Assembly: GCA_022425195.1 (NCBI GenBank)
Contig: JAKMFX010000010.1
Span: 1-64,000 of the forward strand
Origin: Flavobacteriales bacterium
GTDB taxonomy: Bacteria > Bacteroidota > Bacteroidia > Flavobacteriales > UBA7430
DNA: 64,000 bases
Direction of reading: 5' to 3'
Part shown: positions 37,989-47,448 of the stretch, piece by piece
Layout of the letters: each line of letters begins with the position of its first letter
How positions within the stretch are numbered: the stretch's first letter is position 1
The notes under the pieces: model-generated
The model's database searches: none
Seen by the model: only the letters and a program-made list of their open reading frames with translations
Told to the model about the DNA's origin: nothing
Program-made: the position numbers and the translations under genes

Positions 37989-38486
37989 CTACCAATTTAC
38001 AACAGCTTTATTAAATAAGTCTTCAATGAGCTCAGAAATTATTTCTTCCAGCAAACTTTCTTCTATTTGAGAGAGATTCAAGTTGCTGTCAAAATCTGCA
38101 TAGCGACTAAAAGTTTGTTCGTATGAATTATCAGGCTCTATTTGATTGGTAAACCGGACAAAAACTTTCACGCTCAGCCGATTTTGATTTGCTTGATCAT
38201 TAGAGCTAATGCTGATAGGTGTAATTTTATAGTCGCTTATATATCCTTCAAATTGCAGGTCCCCATTGCTGCGAATTAAGTTTAAGTCGGTTTGTTGGAT
38301 GAGGTATTCTTGAAGGTCATTCGTAAACTGTTGGCTTAATGTCGGCTGGACTAAAGTAGCTTGATTTTGAAAATAAGTAACGGAAGTTGTTTTTGCATCA
38401 GGGTGGATGTCAGCTCCCGTAAAAGTGTAAACACTACAGCTACATACCAAGGCGATGCACGCGATTAAAATCTGGAATCTGGACAT
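37989..38486 (-). CDS. lptE: LptE-like LPS assembly lipoprotein
   Basis: 165 residues from the ATG with complement 38484-38486, one base after the activator's stop; the frame opens 32 residues earlier inside that gene. Signal peptide MSRFQILIACIALVCSC has a lipobox-like V-C-S-C, so it is likely an outer-membrane lipoprotein. The rest is an alpha/beta fold: SVYTFTGADIHPDAKTTSV, LSQQFTNDLQEYLIQQTDLNLIRSNGDLQFEGYISDY are the recognisable short blocks of the LptE family (YTFTGAD, GDLQFEG). LptE plugs the LptD barrel that inserts LPS. lptD is not in the window. Confidence 0.8.
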   Translation of the reverse strand: MSRFQILIACIALVCSCSVYTFTGADIHPDAKTTSVTYFQNQATLVQPTLSQQFTNDLQEYLIQQTDLNLIRSNGDLQFEGYISDYKITPISISSNDQANQNRLSVKVFVRFTNQIEPDNSYEQTFSRYADFDSNLNLSQIEESLLEEIISELIEDLFNKAVVNW

Positions 38487-38487
38487 A

Positions 38488-39717
38488 TTATAAGTCGTAT
38501 TGTTTAATTTTCCGGTAAAGGGTTCGTTCAGAAATACCCAGTTCTGCTGCCGCCCCTTTTCTTTTACCACGATGTTTTTCAAGAGCGTTTTTTATCATTT
38601 CAATTTCTTTATCCTGAAGGGATAAGGACTCTTGAGGTTTTATTTCTTGGGCTTGAATGGTACGAGTTTGTTCAGTCTGTTCTGAAGATGGAGAGGGTAG
38701 AAGAATGGCTTGATTTTGGTTGACGTCGTCGTATTCTGAGTAAATTTCGTCAATCCGTTTTTCGTTTTCTTCATCGAAATTTAGCTCCCCTTTCGTGAGA
38801 TTTTGCGTGAGTTTTTTCAAATCACTAATGTCTTTCTTCATGTCGAAGAGCACCTTGTAAAGTATTTCTCTCTCGGTATAGTCGTTTGATGCAGTCTTCC
38901 CATCATCGTAGAGAACGGGTAGTGTTTTTTCTTCGTTGTTAGGAAGGTAGTTTTTTAGCGTAATCGCGTCAATCATCCGACGCTCTTCAACAACGGAAAG
39001 TTGCTCGGTAACGTTTCTGAGTTGCCTGATGTTTCCCGGCCATCGGTATGCAGAAATCAATTTGACAGCATCTTCATCAAGACGGACAGAAGGCATGTGG
39101 TATTTTTCGGCAAAGTCCATGGCAAATTTCCGGAAGATCAAATGGATGTCATCCTTACGATCTCTGAGGGGCGGTAGATTCACTTGAACGGTATTCAACC
39201 GATAAAATAAATCCTCTCTAAACTGATTTTTTTGAATGGCTGTCTGCATGTTTACGTTCGTAGCAGCAACGATTCGAACTTCTGTTTTTTGAGTCTTTGA
39301 TGAACCTACCTTAATAAACTCTCCAGTTTCTAGGACTCGCAACAAGCGCACTTGCGTCGCTAAAGGGAGTTCTCCCACCTCATCCAAGAAGATGGTGCCA
39401 CCATCTGCAACTTCAAAATAACCTTTTCTGCTGGCTGTCGCGCCTGTGAAAGAGCCTTTTTCATGACCAAAAAGTTCACTGTCAATCGTTCCTTCAGGAA
39501 TGGCTCCACAGTTCACTGCAATGTAGGGTCCGTGTTTGCGAGCCGACATTTGGTGGATGATTTTTGGGATGACTTCTTTACCGGTTCCACTTTCTCCTGA
39601 GACCATCACAGAAATGTCTGTAGGAGCTACGCGAATCGCTTTGGATATAGCACGGTCTAGTTCAGGTGAAGAACCTATAATTCCAAATCGTTGTTTTATA
39701 TCTTGAGCTGATGTCAT
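38488..39717 (-). CDS. sigma-54 activator, AAA+ and Fis HTH, no sensor domain
   Basis: 409 residues. An AAA+ enhancer-binding protein that remodels RNA polymerase-sigma-54 for open complex formation. The AAA+ domain begins at about residue 8, so there is no receiver, GAF or PAS domain. Walker A GESGTGKE is 41-48, the sigma-54-contact loop reads GSFTGA (88-93, against the common GAFTGA), Walker B LDEVGE with D112/E113, and the arginine-finger region [22 protein letters not shown] follows in short. A charged linker (~240-365) leads to a Fis-type helix-turn-helix [21 protein letters not shown] (helix pair at ~388-407). It lies in the miaB-secG operon, 28 bases after miaB. With no sensor domain it is probably controlled by expression level or by a partner. 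Confidence 0.93.
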   Translation of the reverse strand: MTSAQDIKQRFGIIGSSPELDRAISKAIRVAPTDISVMVSGESGTGKEVIPKIIHQMSARKHGPYIAVNCGAIPEGTIDSELFGHEKGSFTGATASRKGYFEVADGGTIFLDEVGELPLATQVRLLRVLETGEFIKVGSSKTQKTEVRIVAATNVNMQTAIQKNQFREDLFYRLNTVQVNLPPLRDRKDDIHLIFRKFAMDFAEKYHMPSVRLDEDAVKLISAYRWPGNIRQLRNVTEQLSVVEERRMIDAITLKNYLPNNEEKTLPVLYDDGKTASNDYTEREILYKVLFDMKKDISDLKKLTQNLTKGELNFDEENEKRIDEIYSEYDDVNQNQAILLPSPSSEQTEQTRTIQAQEIKPQESLSLQDKEIEMIKNALEKHRGKRKGAAAELGISERTLYRKIKQYDL

Positions 39718-39745
39718 CTTATCGATTCACTTTTTTTCATTTGAA

Positions 39746-41197
39746 TTATACTTCCACGCTTTCGCCAATCAAGGTGGCGGAATTACAACTCGTAATTTTT
39801 ACTTGAACGTAGTCACCTGCTTTGTAGTGTTTTTTTGGAAATACCGCCACCGAATTGTGTGTAGTTCTTCCAAACAAGTGTTCGTCAGATTTTTTCGAGA
39901 CCCCTTCCACTAAAACTTTGAAAGTCTTCCCAATCTTAGATTGGTTGTGTTCCATCGAATGCGCTCTTTGCTTTTCGATAATTTCGGTTAAACGCCTCGA
40001 TTTAACCTCCTCTGGAACATCGTCTTCGAATTGCCGAGCTGCTTTTGTGTTCGGACGTTCCGAATACTTGAACATGAAGCCATAGTCGAATTTCACATAA
40101 TCCATAAGGCTTAAGGTGTCCTTGTGTTCGTCTTCTGTTTCTGAACAGAAGCTCGAAATGATGTCTTGCGATATGGCGCAGCCAGGGATGATTTTTTTGA
40201 TGGAATCAATACGTTGCATATACCACTCTCTGGTGTAGCCACGGTTCATCATATCAAGGATTCTCGTATTTCCAGATTGTACCGGCAGGTGGATGTAGTC
40301 GCAAATGTTTTCATATTTCGCCATGGTCTCCAGAACTTGATCTGTCATGTCTTGAGGGTGAGATGTCGAAAATCGAATTCTCATTTCAGGACTCACCAGA
40401 GCTACTTTTTCGAGTAGTTGTGCGAAATTCACTGAGCTGGCTTGTTGTATGCTTGAGAGTTTGTTAAAATCCATTTTCGCTCCTCCACCATACCAAAGGT
40501 AGGAGTCTACGTTTTGTCCCAGTAGTGTGACTTCTTTATATCCTTTCTCATGCAGTTCTAGAACTTCATTCACGATGCTCTCAGCATCTCTACTTCGCTC
40601 TCTACCCCTTGTGAAAGGTACCACGCAGAAGGTGCACATATTGTCACAACCTCGCATGATGGATACGAATGCAGTAACACCATTACTGTTAAGTCTTACC
40701 GGGCTAATGTCTGCGTAAGTTTCTTCTTTTGAAAGTTGAACATTGACCGCTTTTTGACCTTGATCCACGGTGTTGATCAAGTTGGGTAAATCTCGATAGG
40801 CATCTGGACCAACAACAATATCAACGAGCTTTTCTTCTTCCAAAAACTTTGATTTCAGGCGTTCAGCCATGCAGCCAAGCACACCTACAGTCATGTCTTT
40901 TTTCTTGTCTTTCAGCCTTTGGAAAGTTCTGAGACGTTTTCGAACAGTCTGTTCTGCTTTCTCCCTAATGGAACAAGTATTGACGAAAATAACATCTGCC
41001 TCGTCGACATTTCGGGTGGTATTAAAACCGTGCTCGGAAAGAATGGATGCAACAATTTCACTGTCAGAAAAATTCATCTGACAGCCATAGCTTTCAATGT
41101 AAAGCTTTCGTTCTCCTGCCTTGGGCGTTTCAATAACAAGTGCTTCACCTTGTTTTCCTTCGTCAATAACTTTGTTACCTGTATGGTATTGTTCCAT
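39746..41197 (-). CDS. miaB: MiaB, tRNA ms2i6A37 methylthiotransferase
   Basis: 483 residues. A radical-SAM enzyme that adds a methylthio group to i6A37 of tRNAs reading UNN codons. The N-terminal UPF0004 domain has conserved cysteines ([34 protein letters not shown]) that hold one [4Fe-4S] cluster. The radical-SAM motif is C-x3-C-x2-C in [19 protein letters not shown]. The C-terminal TRAM domain is [19 protein letters not shown] to the end. Length is a little above the 474 of E. coli owing to an N-terminal addition of ~25 residues ([19 protein letters not shown]). It is the first gene of the operon and has a good promoter at 41221-41251. Confidence 0.96.
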   Translation of the reverse strand: MEQYHTGNKVIDEGKQGEALVIETPKAGERKLYIESYGCQMNFSDSEIVASILSEHGFNTTRNVDEADVIFVNTCSIREKAEQTVRKRLRTFQRLKDKKKDMTVGVLGCMAERLKSKFLEEEKLVDIVVGPDAYRDLPNLINTVDQGQKAVNVQLSKEETYADISPVRLNSNGVTAFVSIMRGCDNMCTFCVVPFTRGRERSRDAESIVNEVLELHEKGYKEVTLLGQNVDSYLWYGGGAKMDFNKLSSIQQASSVNFAQLLEKVALVSPEMRIRFSTSHPQDMTDQVLETMAKYENICDYIHLPVQSGNTRILDMMNRGYTREWYMQRIDSIKKIIPGCAISQDIISSFCSETEDEHKDTLSLMDYVKFDYGFMFKYSERPNTKAARQFEDDVPEEVKSRRLTEIIEKQRAHSMEHNQSKIGKTFKVLVEGVSKKSDEHLFGRTTHNSVAVFPKKHYKAGDYVQVKITSCNSATLIGESVEV

Positions 41198-41220
41198 CTA
41201 TAATTCGTCTTTGTTGATCG

Positions 41221-41251
41221 CAAAATTACAAAATGTAATAATTCTGACAAA
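41221..41251 (-). promoter_or_regulatory. promoter of the miaB operon
   Basis: On the minus strand: TTTG (complement of 41248-41251), a 19-base spacer, then TAATTTTG (complement of 41221-41228). Both elements and the spacing fit the Bacteroidota housekeeping consensus. The predicted start lies about 17-20 bases before the miaB ATG. In the rest of this 229-base gap, towards topA, I see only AT-rich dyads (TCTTTTAA/TTAAAAGA at 41321-41340, TGATAA/TTATCA at ~41382-41396) that I cannot assign. Confidence 0.8.
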
Positions 41252-41426
41252 GTGTCATGTAAGATTAGCGAGATTAAAGTTTTAAAGAGCTCTTGAGGAG
41301 GATTTTTTTATTTCAAATATTCTTTTAATTTATTAAAAGAGCATGCCGAACCATTAGATAATAGTCCTACAATTAGGAAGATTGATAAAACTTATCATAA
41401 TTTTACAGCAAATCTGAGAACTAAAT

Positions 41427-43760
41427 ATGGCAAAGAATTTAGTAATTGTTGAGTCGCCAGCAAAGGCAAAAACCATTGAAGGGTTTCTAGGGAAAGACTT
41501 TAAGGTGTTGTCCAGTTTTGGCCACATTAGAGATTTATCACACAAAGACATGGGTGTAGACATCCCTGGAGGCTTCATTCCAAATTATGAGGTTTCTACG
41601 GATAAAAAAGATACGGTAAAAGCCCTAAAGAAGGAGGCTAAGACTGCAGAGGTGGTATGGCTGGCTACTGATGAAGACCGAGAAGGGGAAGCCATTGCTT
41701 GGCATTTGGCGGAAACCTTAAATTTAAAGAATAAGGAAACCAAACGTATTGTTTTTCATGAGATTACCAAAACGGCAATCACTAAGGCTGTAGATAACCC
41801 TCGTGAGATTGATTACAACTTGGTCAACGCCCAACAGGCACGTAGAGTCCTCGACAGACTTGTTGGTTTCGAGTTGTCACCTGTTTTGTGGAGAAAAGTA
41901 AAACAAGGCTTATCTGCAGGACGAGTGCAGTCTGTTGCAGTTCGGTTGTTGGTGGAGCGAGAACGCGAGATTAACAACTTCAGCTCCAACGTATACTATA
42001 AAATAGTCGCACAATTTATCAATGAAAAAGGGCAGTCTTTCCGAGCTGAAGTTCCTTCCCGATTGTCGAGTTTAGAAGAAGCACAAAACTTTTTGAAACA
42101 GTGTGTTGATGCAGAGTTTCGCATTGATCAATTGGATAAAAAGTCCGCGACCAAAAGTCCGGCAGCTCCCTTTACAACCTCTACACTACAGCAAGAAGCT
42201 GCTCGAAAGTTAGGGTTCTCTGTGTCGCAGACGATGACGGTTGCTCAGCGTTTGTATGAAGCGGGGAAGATTACCTACATGAGGACAGATTCTGTGAATC
42301 TTTCTAACGATGCAATGTCGGCAATCAAGCAAGAGATTGAGAATGAGTACGGAGCATCGTACTCCAACCCCAGAAGTTATTCTACCAAATCTAAAGGGGC
42401 TCAAGAAGCTCACGAGGCGATTCGACCTACTTACATGCACGAACGACAAGTTAGTGATGATTCTGGGCAGCAAAGATTGTATGACTTGATATGGAAGCGT
42501 GCGATAGCATCGCAAATGTCCAACGCCAAATTAGAGCGAACGACTGTTGCTATTGATCATTCCAATCACGAAAAGAATTTTGTGGCAAAAGGAGAAGTGA
42601 TCGTGTTTGATGGGTTTCTTAAAGTATACCTAGAAGGTACAGATGACGAAGGAGAGGAAGATCAAGAGGGCATGTTGCCCAAACTTGAGGTTGGTGAGCT
42701 AGTGACCTACAAAAAAATGAGTTCGAGAGAACGATTTACCAAAGCACCGGCTCGATTTACTGAAGCCAGCCTGGTAAAGAAGTTAGAGGAATTGGGTATT
42801 GGAAGACCTTCCACATATGCCCCTACCATCTCAACCGTTCAGCGCAGAGGCTATGTCGAAAAAGGTGAAGATGAAGGAACACTTCGCTCATACCATTATG
42901 TGGAATTACTAGATTCTGTGGTTAAAACGGATCTGCTTGAAGAGAAAGCCGGCTCGAAAAAAGGTAAGCTTTGTCCCACAGACATTGGGATGGTCGTGAA
43001 TGATTTTTTAGTGGCTAATTTTGATTCTATCCTGGACTACCATTTTACGGCCAATGTTGAGGCCGAGTTTGATGAGATTGCATCAGGAGATAAGACATGG
43101 AATGCCATGCTTCAAAATTTTTACGGAGATTTTCATGCCAAGGTGGAAGATGTAAAAGAGAACTCTGAGCGAGCTGTGGGTCAACGACTATTAGGAGTAG
43201 ACCCCAAAACCGGGCTCAATCTATATGTTCGAATAGGACGCTACGGTCCCATGGCGCAATTGGGTGAGGGGACTGAAGAAGAAAAGCCTAAGTTCGCAAG
43301 TTTAAGAAGAGGGCAATCTATTGAGTCAATCTCACTAGAGGAAGCCATAGATTTATTCAAGCTTCCTAGGCAGGTAGGTCAATTCGAGGATAAAGTCGTG
43401 ACGGTAGCCATAGGAAGGTTTGGCCCCTACGTTAGGCACGATGGTAAATTCGTTTCACTGGGAGAGTATGACCCTATGACGATTGAGTTGGATGCTTGTA
43501 TAGAACTCGTTCAGGCCAAGCGTAAGTCAGATGCTGAAAAACACATTCATACCTTTGATGATGAAGCGCCTGCAATACAAGTATTGCACGGGAGATGGGG
43601 TCCTTACATTAAAATGGAAAAGAAGAACTATAAAATCCCTAAAGATGTAGAAGCTGAAGGATTAGATAGAGCTCAATGTATACATATTATTGAAAATCAA
43701 CCCAAGAAAACACGAGGCAGAGCCAAAGCGAAGCCAAAGTCAAAATCAAAGAAAAAATAG
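41427..43760 (+). CDS. topA: DNA topoisomerase I (type IA)
   Basis: 777 residues. Relaxes negative supercoils through a transient 5'-phosphotyrosine. The N-terminal Toprim domain begins MAKNLVIVESPAKAKTIEGFLG with E at 9 and has the D-x-D-x-E metal site in LATDEDREGEAIAWHL. The active tyrosine is Y284 in KITYMRTDSVNLS, and HEAIRPT and GRPSTYAPTISTVQRRGYVEK follow in order. The C-terminal part has no cysteine zinc ribbons; instead there are three toprim-C repeats (GRYGPMAQLGEG, GRFGPYVRHDGKFVSL, GRWGPYIKMEKKNYKI) and a lysine-rich tail. This arrangement is typical of Bacteroidota TopA. It has its own terminator and precedes the arginase-like and gld genes. Confidence 0.97.
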   Translation: MAKNLVIVESPAKAKTIEGFLGKDFKVLSSFGHIRDLSHKDMGVDIPGGFIPNYEVSTDKKDTVKALKKEAKTAEVVWLATDEDREGEAIAWHLAETLNLKNKETKRIVFHEITKTAITKAVDNPREIDYNLVNAQQARRVLDRLVGFELSPVLWRKVKQGLSAGRVQSVAVRLLVEREREINNFSSNVYYKIVAQFINEKGQSFRAEVPSRLSSLEEAQNFLKQCVDAEFRIDQLDKKSATKSPAAPFTTSTLQQEAARKLGFSVSQTMTVAQRLYEAGKITYMRTDSVNLSNDAMSAIKQEIENEYGASYSNPRSYSTKSKGAQEAHEAIRPTYMHERQVSDDSGQQRLYDLIWKRAIASQMSNAKLERTTVAIDHSNHEKNFVAKGEVIVFDGFLKVYLEGTDDEGEEDQEGMLPKLEVGELVTYKKMSSRERFTKAPARFTEASLVKKLEELGIGRPSTYAPTISTVQRRGYVEKGEDEGTLRSYHYVELLDSVVKTDLLEEKAGSKKGKLCPTDIGMVVNDFLVANFDSILDYHFTANVEAEFDEIASGDKTWNAMLQNFYGDFHAKVEDVKENSERAVGQRLLGVDPKTGLNLYVRIGRYGPMAQLGEGTEEEKPKFASLRRGQSIESISLEEAIDLFKLPRQVGQFEDKVVTVAIGRFGPYVRHDGKFVSLGEYDPMTIELDACIELVQAKRKSDAEKHIHTFDDEAPAIQVLHGRWGPYIKMEKKNYKIPKDVEAEGLDRAQCIHIIENQPKKTRGRAKAKPKSKSKKK

Positions 43761-43765
43761 TCAGA

Positions 43766-43797
43766 AAAACCTCACCAATTCGTGAGGTTTTTTTTTG
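43766..43797 (+). terminator. terminator of topA
   Basis: AAAACCTCAC and GTGAGGTTTT pair perfectly (ten bases) around CAATTC, followed by a run of nine T starting six bases after the topA stop. Confidence 0.93.
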
Positions 43798-43854
43798 AAG
43801 TGATTTTACCGGGAGTAAAAGACAATCACCAAAGCATTTTTTTATATTTATCAA

Positions 43855-44979
43855 ATGGATTTTAAGGAATACCTTCAAGCTTATGAGCCTGGGTCTGATA
43901 AGGGGCCTATTGAAAGAGATCGATTGGGATGTGATGTCGATTTTTACGATGTGAATTTTGAGGGAGAGGTTTTTGCTTATGACATTTTCATACTCGGCGT
44001 TCCCGAAGGAAGATTGTCACCTAACAATGAAACCTGCGCTTTTGCACCCGATGAGATAAGGGCTTCACTTTACGAGCTTTATTCTGGTGATTGGAGTCAC
44101 AAGGTTCTAGATCTTGGGAATTTAAAGTTAGGTAATGAGGTTAAAGATACTTACTTAGCGCTTCAGGAATTCACATCATTCATCATTCAGAACAAAAAAG
44201 TTTTATTGGTTTTGGGTGGTGGTCATGATTTAATAATACCGATCTACAAGGGTTATGCCGCCATGGGAAACCCTGTCAACTTTGCCTCTTCGGATGCCTA
44301 TTTGGATTTTCAAGAGGCTGGCAAATCTCATTCAAGATCTTTTTTGTCTCAATTGTTAGCCTCTCAGGACTCCTTGATGTCGCAATACACACTTATTGGG
44401 TACCAGAGCTACTTGTGCTCGCCGCGCGAGCTTAAGTTGCTTGAAGATATGGATGTACATCTTTTGCGGTTGGCAGATGTAAATGCCGACATTAAAGAAG
44501 TAGAGCCCTGTGTGAGAGACCTAAGTCACTTGAGTGTTGATTTGTCGGTAGTTAAATCTTCTGAGGCGCCCGCTTCCGTTCATTCTTCTCCCAATGGGAT
44601 CAGTGCAGCGAGTTTATGTGCAATGTTGCGCTATTGTGGCATGAGTTCAGGATTGAGCAGTGTGTTGTTTTCAGAGTTAAACCCTCGATTGGATAGAAAT
44701 AAGCAAAGCGCTAAGGTTTATGCTCAGGCCATCTGGTACTTTTTTGAAGGTTTTAACATGAGATGTGATGATTTGCCGGGTCAAGAATTAGAAAATTTTC
44801 AAAAATTTCATGTGAGCTCAGAGCTTTCGGAATTGTTGTTTTACAAGAGCCAACAGTCGAGTCGTTGGTGGGTGCAGCTGCCGACGAAGGATTCTTTGTT
44901 ACCGTGTTCATTTATAGATTATAAAAAGGCAGTTGAAGGTTTGCTTTCGGATCGGTTATTGAAATACATCAAGCATTAG
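43855..44979 (+). CDS. arginase/formiminoglutamase-fold protein, probably inactive
   Basis: 374 residues with the ureohydrolase fold order: an N-terminal segment FILGVPEGRLSPNNETCAFAPDEIRASLYEL, GGGHD (H124, D125), SSDAYLDF (D147, Y149, D151), a long middle, and HLSVDLSVV (D229, S231). Active enzymes use six ligands for the Mn pair: H in GGxH, D-x-H-x-D, and D-x-D. Here the middle H is Y149 and the second D of the last motif is S231, so two of the six ligands are gone and metal binding and hydrolysis are doubtful. Related proteins are often annotated formimidoylglutamase. It stands between topA and the porP-gldKLMN genes. A regulatory or structural role connected to T9SS is an inference from position only. 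It has a near TAnnTTTA box just before its ATG. Confidence 0.8.
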   Translation: MDFKEYLQAYEPGSDKGPIERDRLGCDVDFYDVNFEGEVFAYDIFILGVPEGRLSPNNETCAFAPDEIRASLYELYSGDWSHKVLDLGNLKLGNEVKDTYLALQEFTSFIIQNKKVLLVLGGGHDLIIPIYKGYAAMGNPVNFASSDAYLDFQEAGKSHSRSFLSQLLASQDSLMSQYTLIGYQSYLCSPRELKLLEDMDVHLLRLADVNADIKEVEPCVRDLSHLSVDLSVVKSSEAPASVHSSPNGISAASLCAMLRYCGMSSGLSSVLFSELNPRLDRNKQSAKVYAQAIWYFFEGFNMRCDDLPGQELENFQKFHVSSELSELLFYKSQQSSRWWVQLPTKDSLLPCSFIDYKKAVEGLLSDRLLKYIKH

Positions 44980-45127
44980 TTGAATCGAATTTTGACATCT
45001 TAAATGTTCAAAAATGAGATCTTCTCCCAAAAAGATATTAAAGGTTGTTTGGGTAAAACATCTAATTTTTGTTTTTTTTTCTATCTTTAGCCCTCTCAAT
45101 TTAGGTGCAATAACGGAAATGCATTGT

Positions 45128-46054
45128 ATGAAGAAGATTACAATACTATTTTTCGTACTACTGAGTGGGCTAATAAATGCTCAACAAGACCCTCAGTTTT
45201 CGTTAAATATGTTTAACATATATTCAGTAAATCCCGCTTTTTCGGGAAGTTATGATCAGTTTAACGTGTTGGCTATACAAAGAAGTCAATGGGCTGGATT
45301 TGATGGAGCTCCGGTGACTCAACATTTGAGTGTTGAATCTCCGGTTTATTTTCTGCACGGTGGTGTGGGCTTAAGCTTGTTGAACGATAAGGTTGGAATG
45401 GAGTACACCCGACAAGTGAGCTTGTCATATGCCTACCAAACCAAGTTGTCAAGTCGTTCAGAATTGGGCTTGGGTTTGAATTATGGATTTGTAGATGTAG
45501 GTGTTGATGGAGATTGGGTAGCCCCCGACGGTTCTAATGGAAGTAGTGATCTTTCCATTCCTACTTCGGGGTCCAATGATGTGGTTTCAGATTTGGGCTT
45601 AGGCTTGTATTATAGAAATAAAGATTTGTACGTGGGATATTCGATTACGCATTTAAACCAAGCCAAAGCAGTTTATGATAAGGCGGAGTTTAAATTACGA
45701 AGACACCACTATTTGATTTTGGGGTGGCAGTATGAAGTGAGAAGCGATTTGGTTCTTCACCCATCCCTTTATGTGAAAACAGATCAGATATCCACCCAAA
45801 TGGATTTCAACTTGAATGCCAAGTATGGAGACAACCTATGGGGAGGTATGACATATAGATTAGATGATGCACTAGTTCTAATTGCAGGTTATAATATTAA
45901 TGAAAACCTAAAGTTTGGCTATGCATATGATATAACCACTTCAGATTTAAAATCTGAATCGAGTGGTTCACATGAAATATTATTGCGATATTCGTTCAAA
46001 ATGCGCCCCGCGGCTAAATTGCCTACGCATTATCGAAATATCCGATATAATTAA
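45128..46054 (+). CDS. porP: PorP/SprF-family T9SS outer-membrane protein
   Basis: 308 residues from ATG 45128, where the signal peptide MKKITILFFVLLSGLINAQQ starts (the ORF begins 38 residues earlier). The mature start QDPQFSLNMFNIYSVNPAFSGSYD is the hallmark of the PorP/SprF family (short motifs DPQFS and NPAFSG). The remainder is a beta-barrel (GGVGLSLLNDKVG, LGLGLYYRNKDLYVGYSI, WGGMTYRLDDALVLIAGYNI, GYAYDITTSDL, LLRYSF). P. gingivalis PorP, linked with porK-L-M-N in the same order, is required for T9SS, and F. johnsoniae SprF is required for export of SprB. The gene is 41 bases before gldK. A weak -7-like TATCTTTA lies at 45082. Confidence 0.92.
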   Translation: MKKITILFFVLLSGLINAQQDPQFSLNMFNIYSVNPAFSGSYDQFNVLAIQRSQWAGFDGAPVTQHLSVESPVYFLHGGVGLSLLNDKVGMEYTRQVSLSYAYQTKLSSRSELGLGLNYGFVDVGVDGDWVAPDGSNGSSDLSIPTSGSNDVVSDLGLGLYYRNKDLYVGYSITHLNQAKAVYDKAEFKLRRHHYLILGWQYEVRSDLVLHPSLYVKTDQISTQMDFNLNAKYGDNLWGGMTYRLDDALVLIAGYNINENLKFGYAYDITTSDLKSESSGSHEILLRYSFKMRPAAKLPTHYRNIRYN

Positions 46055-46095
46055 TGGGAACTACGGATTTGTAAATTGTAGGAAAAACAACAAAA

Positions 46096-47421
46096 ATGAG
46101 AAAGATACTTTTACTTGGAGTTATAGCCGCAACTATTTTTAGTAGTTGCAGTACTTCATCGAGAGGTGAGTTAGTTGGTGTTCAAGAACTGTCAGAATTT
46201 TATCCGACAGATCCTTATGGAATGGTTAAAATTCCGAGAGGGACATTTACTATGGGAGCGAATGATGGTGACGTGCCTTATGCACATACCACTCCAAAAA
46301 AATTGGTAACCATGCACTCCTTTTATATGGACCAGACTGAGGTGACCAATAATGAATACCGACAGTTTGTACACTGGGTTAGAGACTCTATAGCTCGAAC
46401 TTTATTGGCTGAAGCTATGGTTGAAGGCTATGAATACATTGAAGAAACATCTGACGGAGAGTTTTTGGAAAACCCATATTTAAACTGGGAAACAGAGATT
46501 GAATGGGTAGGTAATGAGGAACTTGAGTTGACTCTTGAAGAGTTATACCTGCCTTTAGAAGAACGAATTATGGGTCAAAAGGAGTTTGATTCTCGCTCAT
46601 GGAGTTATAAATACTCGTGGGTTGACAAAACTCCAGCTGCTCAACGCGAAAATCGTTTTGACCCTGAGACCAACACTTACCGTGAAGGTTTCTCTCGACA
46701 GAATTTAGTTCACCAAGCTGAGGTATTAGTATATCCAGACACCTTAGCCTGGGCACACGATTTCTCCTACACATTCAATGAGCCTATGTTCAACACCTAC
46801 TTTTGGCATCCTGCTTACGGAGAGTATCCTGTTGTTGGTGTGAACTGGGAGCAAGCGACGGCTTTCTCTAATTGGAGAACAATGATTCGAATGAAACAGT
46901 TAACGCCTTATCAGCAGAAATACGAAACAGAATTCCGTCTTCCTACGGAAGCAGAGTGGGAGTATGCAGCTCGTGGAGGAAAAGAACATGCCATTTACCC
47001 ATGGGGTGGTCCTTACTCTAGAAACAGCAAAGGATGTTTCCTAGCCAACTTTAAACCTTTAAGAGGTGATTACTTGGCTGACGGATATGCTTTCACGGCT
47101 CCATCGGAATCCTATACAAGAAACGACTACGATTTGTTTAACATGTCTGGAAATGTTTCTGAATGGACATCAACTCCCTTTGAACCTACAGCTTCCATGT
47201 TTGTAGCTGACATGAATCCTTTCTACACTTACGATGCTGATGAGAATGCACATCCAATGCTCAAAAGAAAAGTAGTAAAGGGTGGGTCTTGGAAAGATGT
47301 TGGAGCTTTCTTACAAGTAGCTGCAAGAGATTATGAATATCAAGACACCGCTAAGTGTTACATCGGATTCCGTTGTGTGAAAACTTATGCAGGAGTAGAA
47401 ACGGTTGACTTCGGATATTAA
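46096..47421 (+). CDS. gldK: GldK, T9SS ring lipoprotein (PorK)
   Basis: 441 residues. Lipoprotein signal MRKILLLGVIAATIFSSC with the lipobox F-S-S-C, so it is anchored in the outer membrane on the periplasmic side. The rest is an FGE-sulfatase-type (SUMF) domain: FTMGANDGD, TEVTNNEYRQFVHWV, YPVVGVNWEQATAFSNWR, FRLPTEAEWEYAARGG, DLFNMSGNVSEWT, VVKGGSWKDV and YIGFRCVK. GldK/PorK with GldN/PorN forms the ring complex of the type IX apparatus. An insertion with acidic stretches (~120-215) splits the domain. Order gldK-gldL-gldM-gldN is preserved and each gap is under 30 bases. Confidence 0.96.
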   Translation: MRKILLLGVIAATIFSSCSTSSRGELVGVQELSEFYPTDPYGMVKIPRGTFTMGANDGDVPYAHTTPKKLVTMHSFYMDQTEVTNNEYRQFVHWVRDSIARTLLAEAMVEGYEYIEETSDGEFLENPYLNWETEIEWVGNEELELTLEELYLPLEERIMGQKEFDSRSWSYKYSWVDKTPAAQRENRFDPETNTYREGFSRQNLVHQAEVLVYPDTLAWAHDFSYTFNEPMFNTYFWHPAYGEYPVVGVNWEQATAFSNWRTMIRMKQLTPYQQKYETEFRLPTEAEWEYAARGGKEHAIYPWGGPYSRNSKGCFLANFKPLRGDYLADGYAFTAPSESYTRNDYDLFNMSGNVSEWTSTPFEPTASMFVADMNPFYTYDADENAHPMLKRKVVKGGSWKDVGAFLQVAARDYEYQDTAKCYIGFRCVKTYAGVETVDFGY

Positions 47422-47448
47422 TCCGGCAATAAAACTTTTTAAGTTATG

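Noticed and set aside
41284-41340. Palindromes AAGAGCTCTT and TCTTTTAA/TTAAAAGA before topA
   Set aside because: AT-rich or short, without a T run or known motif; could be chance, so not called as operator or terminator.
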